This document shows, piece after piece, positions 58,867 through 64,000 of a stretch of 64,000 nucleotides of DNA. The stretch covers positions 15,048,885 to 15,112,884 of the forward strand of contig OZ038472.1 in assembly GCA_964036295.1 (NCBI GenBank). The letters are read 5' to 3'. Source of the DNA: Plumapathes pennacea (lineage: Eukaryota > Cnidaria > Anthozoa > Antipatharia > Myriopathidae). Made by a program: the position numbers and the translations under genes. The notes beneath the pieces were generated by a model, which saw nothing but the letters and a program-made list of their open reading frames with translations, ran no database searches and had not been told where the DNA came from. Position 1 is the first letter of the stretch. Every line of letters begins with the position of its first letter.

Positions 58867-61800
58867 TTAGTAATAACAGTTTTCTTTATCTAAGCCGGAA
58901 GCCGAGTATTGAAATGTTTTCAGCTCCGCTGTGTTGCAGCTTGGGTTGGAATGGTTGCTGATGTTATCTTTGTCTTCTTTCTGCCTCATATCGTAAATAT
59001 ATCGTGCCGTCTTACCCCTTAAGCTACCATTGGAAGGCGAACTGTTTCCAGTGTATGGTTGGTCCTTTGTGAAGTCGTAGGTCTGTTCACTGGTCCTGAA
59101 ACTGGACATTTGGCCGTGACTTTGATCCAGAACAGAACTGAAGTCCTTTCTCTCGCCATGGCGCTCACTGCTAAACTGTCGTGATCTTGCCTGACTGGAA
59201 TAATGACCATCGGCGAAGGAAGTGTCGGTACCAAGTCGAGTCTTCATATACGGTTCCCCCGTGGTGGAATTTCCGCTCCAGTGTTCATGGTTGTGATCTC
59301 GGACGAAACTGTAGTCTTTCTCCTTCAGGCCCTGGTGTTGCGGGTCTTTCAGCGCCAAGCAGTCGTGTCTCCAGACCGAATCTCCACTCATGTACGCTTT
59401 CCCACTTTCCCCACCCATCATGGGATTCTTCGCGGTCAAGTGAAGCCTTGGTGAAGCACTGAGGGAAGAGCATGTAATAGCGTCCTCTGCTGGACACAGT
59501 TTTCCGATAAGGCTCTGTAGCTCGGCCTTCTGCTGCACCAGCTCAGCGCTTTGAAACTGTGATTTCAGTTGCTCTTGCTCTAAAGCCTTGAGAGTCGCCT
59601 TTAGGTGGCTGTTACGAGTGTTTAACTCTTGAATCATCACATCTGATGGACTTTCTCCACGTTCCATGTCTTTTATCTGCAACCAAATAACAGCTACATG
59701 TCAGTTATAACAAAAGAGAGTAAAGCGATAATGAATTTAAACACAGGAGATAGGCAAGAAAAGACGAGGATCAGAAGCAACATTGTGGTTCCCTAGTGTG
59801 TCCACACTTACTCTATATTTGCGGAAATTACGTATTTTAGGTGCGACTTAAAAACCTGGATAAACATTATCGGTAAAAACCTTTTCATTGAGTTTGATAA
59901 CGTATTCATTCATCGCCTCCCGCGCCAACTTCAGCTTTAGTTCCAGCTCCTGCTTGTCCATTTGTAATTGCCAGATTCGTTCATTTTGATCAACAGAGAA
60001 GTTCGACAGCTCCCGCTCCTTCTCATTCAACTGGGTCTTTAACATCTCGCTGAAGCTCATTATTTCTTTCTCTATGCGTCTCAAGGTCTCCTGACTGTGT
60101 TTCCCCTCCGTGTGTCTGATCTGCTGAACGTTTTCTTCCAGTTGTTGAATCTGGTTGACATACTTCGACCTGACTGAGGACAGCTCCAATTCCAGTGACG
60201 AGACCTTGGAAAAGAATAAATTGATGAGGACGTAGCATTACACGCGTACCGGTACCACCGCCGGCACTCTTCATCCTCATCCGCTCTCCTCCCCCCCCCC
60301 CCCCCCCCCCCCCGCTTTATTTCTCACTCCTGCACTCGCATTCCTGTGAGTGCTGCACTGCCCCCCTGAGCCCGCAACCGGGAGCAGCAGCGGATGTAGA
60401 AGTTAGTAGCTAGAAGTTACCTTTTGCTTCTCAAGCTGTAATTTCTCCAGCAGTTCTTGTAACTTCACCCGCAGCTCCTGCACCTTTTGTTCCAGCCCGG
60501 TACTCCCTTTGGTTTGTTCGGACGATCCCCTGTCTTCCTGAAAATATGTAAATTTAAAACGCTGTTGCAGTTACAATCGTCCATCACTTCCTTTAGTAAG
60601 TGTTGGAAAATAAAATGTCCTATTTCTCGCGACCCGCTGTATGAAATATCAAGGATTGCACATTGCAACCGTCGTTACATTGCCACAGACGTTTCCGGAA
60701 AGTTTCATGCGATTTTGAGACTGGCCCCAAAATGGGCGTTTTCGGTAAAATACAAAAGCCTATAGCCCATGCTTTTTTTCTCAAAAATAGCCGATTTTGA
60801 CCGAAACGTGATTATATTTATGTTAACGAGAAATACGTCTAGAATAAGCAATAACCCGTTTGTACTAACCGAACTCCTTCCTTCCCAATACAAATTAAGG
60901 CCCACTTACAGGCTTCCACGACATTCTATTTAGACGTACACCCAAGTTAAACAAAGTAAGGGACGCACACTCAGCTACTCACATGAACGCTTTGCTGTTG
61001 TCTGCGGAGCTTCTGTTGAAGATGATGGATTTTATGCTGTTGGTCTTTTATCACGCGGAAAAGCTTGTTTCGTTCAGATAAGACAGCCTCGTATTTCGCC
61101 TGAAAATAGAAAACGCACCGCGTTGATGAAGCTTCCACAAAGCGCCGTTTGCACTTGAGAAAATGTCAATTTCGACATTATTGTCCTTAAAGTCACAAAC
61201 GTGACCGGAGCCCAAGTCTAACTCTTACCCAGTACAGAGGTGCCCTTAAACGCTTTACACTTTAAACCTTACCTTTTCAGGGACTAGATTATCTTGCACA
61301 CCCCGACTCCAGTCTTGTTTTTCAAACTCTTTGTGGCTCGCTACAGACTGCTCAACAACTTTGGTGTGCATCGTCGAAACCTCTTGTATTTGTTGCTTAG
61401 CTTCCTTCAACTGATCCTCCGCATGTTTGGCCCTCGCATCTGCGTCCTTTGCCATGTCCTCTAGAACCCGAATCCGTTTTTCCAATTCCTTGATTTTAGT
61501 TTCCACATCACGTGTGCTTCTGTCAGCTTTCATCGCTGCCCGCTCTTCATCTTTCAACTGCGCGCGTAGCTCCTTCAACTTTCTCTCGTAGTCTCGGCTT
61601 TTGGTCTGAGCGTCCCTGAGATCTTTTTCCATCTGCAACTTAAACAGTTCGTCGTTATCTGTGTGGTGTTCTGCTTGTTCTTTCTGAAGCCGCTTCATCT
61701 CTGCTTGCGCTTCAGTTTTGTATTTCTTGTGTAGTTCGATGTTTTCTTCCAGGGCAACTACTTTTGCTTTAAGACCTTCATTCTCGCTTCTCAGGCCATT

Positions 61801-63417
61801 TATTTCGTCTCGCAGCGCGTCCTCATTTTGGGGTGACACATAGTAGAAGTCCGAACCTTCCATTTTAAGCCCAGCGCCTGATGAACTGTGGGATTGCTGA
61901 AGGGCACCACTGTAGTTTGCTTCATCACCAGCTCTATTGGCAGCGCTCCTGCGGCTTTTATCTTCAAACTCAGGACCAAACCGGGATCTCCTGACTTCTT
62001 CGCTATTACGTGTTTCATTCTCTGCGTTACTGTTCTCTTGAGTGTATAGTCTTTCTCCAGCTTGTATCATTTCGCCGTTTCCTTTCAGACTTGCTTCTTT
62101 ACTCCGCTGTGATTCTCTCTCCATCTCAACTCGTATCTTTGCCCGTTCCTCCTGAAGTTGTTGGTCCATTGACTGCTCCAGCTTTTCTTTGTCTCTCTGG
62201 TAAAACATGTCTAACTCCATCGTATGCTCAGCCAGTAATCTCTCAAAGTCGCTCTTGAGGGTTCCGCTCAACCCTTCTCGCCCTCCTTGCAAGATTCGCT
62301 CTTCTAGTGTTTGCACCTCCACTGCCACACTTTTGTTCTTTTCGTCTAACTCACTGTGCAGTTTGGCAATTTCATTCTTCAGGCGTTCGATCTCTTGGTT
62401 CCTGTTTGAATCTGTACTCGAGCTTTGTAGCCTTTCCTGTTCCAGTTGTCTCTCGGCTTCATAACGTAACTCCCGCTCCTGGTGCAGCTTCTCTTCGATC
62501 TGCATTAGTTTTTGCCTGAATTCTTGTTCAAGCTCCAGGCGCTCCTGTTGAAACCTGGACTCCATTTCTGTGCTAAGCTTCTGTAGTTTCGCTTCTTCCC
62601 TGGTAAGCTGCAGCTTGTATTCGCGTTCAATCTCCCCTTTTTCTTGGCTCACTCGTGCTTCTAGCTCCTCCTTCTCCAGCAGTGCACCTTTCATTCCTTC
62701 AGAAATTTCCGACTTCAACCTGATCTGGTAGTCCACCTCAAGCTTCTCCTTCAACTCGATCTTCTCTCTGGCATTTTTCTCCTCAGTCTCCATCTGCTCT
62801 TTTCTAGCCTGTTCTTTGAGTTCTTTAAGCTGAGCTTTGTAGTACAGTTCCAGCTGAGCTCTCTCTTCATTGAACGTGTGTGTTAGCTTCGCAATCTCCT
62901 CCCCGAAGCTTCTTTGCATGGCCGTCTTTTCCTCTGTGAACGCGTTCTCCATTCCAGCTTTTTCGGCTCTCGAGGCTTCTTCCCATTCCATCTGATTTTT
63001 CCTAAACCGGTGCAGGACGTCGTCCATCTTGTTTTTGAAGTACAACTCAAGTGTTGATCGTTCGCGTTCAAATATGTGGATTAGTTCCTCTTTTAAAAAG
63101 TCGTCGTTTTCGCCGACATCTTCTTCTAACTCCAGGTGAAGTTCTGCAGCGGTGAAAGACTGGGAGCTGGAAACAACGCTGACACGGCCGCTGTGAACTT
63201 GAGACTCCACAAAGCCCCCGTTGATGGTTTCGCTTTCTGTAAACCCGCTGTCCTTGGAGGTTTCACTGGCCACTTCAACTGTGTTAACGACCTTTCCTGC
63301 GCCTATCAAGTCGCCTTTCATTTCGTTACTGTCAGCTCTGGCACTTGAGCGCGAAGTAGTGCGGATTGGAATATTTGACGAAGATTTTGTTGTAACGGTT
63401 CTCCTTGCCGAGTACAT
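58867..63417 (-). CDS. Large coiled-coil protein, unrecognised
   Basis: Five exons encode about 1170 aa: 63417-61273, 61099-60983, 60537-60421, 60204-59881, 59676-58867. The start MYSARRTV follows a serine/threonine-rich leader of about 100 residues. Residues about 105-720 are almost continuous charged heptad coiled coil rich in E, K, Q, R and L (for example ERSTLELYFKNKMDDVLHRF, FNEERAQLELYYKAQLKELK). Exons 2-4 continue the coil (QQHKIHHLQQKLRRQQQ), and the last 190 residues are serine-rich and disordered, ending LDKENCYY. Composition and repeated ELYFK/ELYYK patterns recall centrosomal or ciliary-rootlet proteins such as ninein, but I see no diagnostic domain and do not name it. The exon 4 donor (AAG/GTTTTT) is weak. 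No EF-hand, motor or membrane segment is visible. Confidence 0.8.
60293..60314. repeat. Poly-C run
   Basis: About 22 cytosines in the intron of the coiled-coil gene. Other C/G homopolymers occur at about 15088-15098, 15206-15228 and 18291-18308. Confidence 0.85.
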
Positions 63418-64000
63418 TATTATATTCCTCCTTCTTGGGCTTTAGTTGGTTGTTTAAATCAAATGTTCTATTGCGGTTTGTTTATCCGCGAACCCACAAT
63501 CCAAAACACTGAGAAGCGTTGCACAACTATGAACTAGTTATCTGAGGAAAAAAACAGAGCGACATGTATTACATCTGTATTAGAACTGTTACAACTCCAT
63601 TACAAGTATTATTACCCCTGCACAGAATTCGCCCCTTCTAAATGCAGTTTGCCAGGATTAGAGCCTTTTTTGCCAATCATTCAGCAAGGAAATATTAGAA
63701 AAAATCCCCTCGCCGGAAAAAAAACGTCGGTTTCATCGTCGTAATTTAATAGTTACAATGACAGAAATATTACGGAATACATTCTGCAAAGATTCAGCTA
63801 GTTAGAAATTGTTTTGCACATCGTTTGACATTCACAGGAAGGAACCTTTCAATTATTCCTTCAATCGTGATACACCTGTGGTTCGTTGTGCATTGATGAA
63901 GGTATTTTCAGGTTTAACAGTACATCGTAGATTAGTAATGTCTCAGTATTCAGAAATCAAAGTCAAGAACAAACCTAACAACTCCCGCTTGTCTCGACAC
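63418..64000. other. Upstream flank of the coiled-coil gene
   Basis: Presumed promoter and 5' UTR of the minus-strand coiled-coil gene. No other gene, RNA or repeat is recognised. Confidence 0.45.

Overview
This window is nuclear DNA from an animal, most likely an anthozoan cnidarian (coral or sea anemone). Genes are intron-rich with GT-AG introns and AATAAA poly(A) signals. Most proteins closely resemble vertebrate orthologues (WDR5, BiP, RPL7A, COP1). Introns are full of short palindromic transposon-like elements. There is no sign of bacterial operons. The assignment to Cnidaria is inference. All gene models were built by hand from splice sites and reading-phase continuity; every multi-exon CDS described as complete closes in frame.

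Layout. 954-13128 (-): P5A transport ATPase ATP13A1, 29 exons. 13855-16000 (+): C6orf136/DUF2358-like protein, 5' end unresolved, tail-to-tail with 16780-19473 (-): dual-specificity phosphatase DUSP12, which is divergent from 19627-21834 (+): an intronless, compact FBXO38-like F-box protein. 22304-26290 (+): WDR5. 28236-30836 (+): intronless somatomedin-B family-B-like GPCR. 31449-37230 (-): Gemin4. 37881-40308 (-): RPL7A, head-to-head with 40788-41891 (+): MED22. About 42630-45200 (-): a non-coding multi-snoRNA host gene with seven box C/D snoRNAs, one in each of seven introns. 45582-48679 (+): HSPA5/BiP with an ER-stress element in its promoter. 49351-58083 (-): COP1 ubiquitin ligase, 24 exons. 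58867-63417 (-): a large coiled-coil protein I do not recognise.

How the genes relate. These are mostly housekeeping genes: ER membrane and folding quality control (ATP13A1, HSPA5), ubiquitin ligation (FBXO38, COP1), transcription and chromatin (WDR5, MED22), RNP and ribosome assembly (Gemin4, RPL7A, snoRNA host). Several share short divergent promoters.

Most striking points: (1) the snoRNA host looks like a GAS5 counterpart (SNORD76-, 77/80-, 44- and 79-like guides) but also carries U24, which vertebrates keep inside RPL7A, here only a few kb away; (2) most named genes have human counterparts in the four MHC-paralogon regions (1q, 6p21, 9q33-34, 19p13), so the window looks like a fragment of the ancestral linkage group; (3) a 984-bp transposon-like element in a COP1 intron has a 9-bp target duplication, subterminal GTGGTCGGTA arrays and a histone-type 3' stem-loop; (4) three piggyBac-like MITEs and several other foldback families sit in introns.
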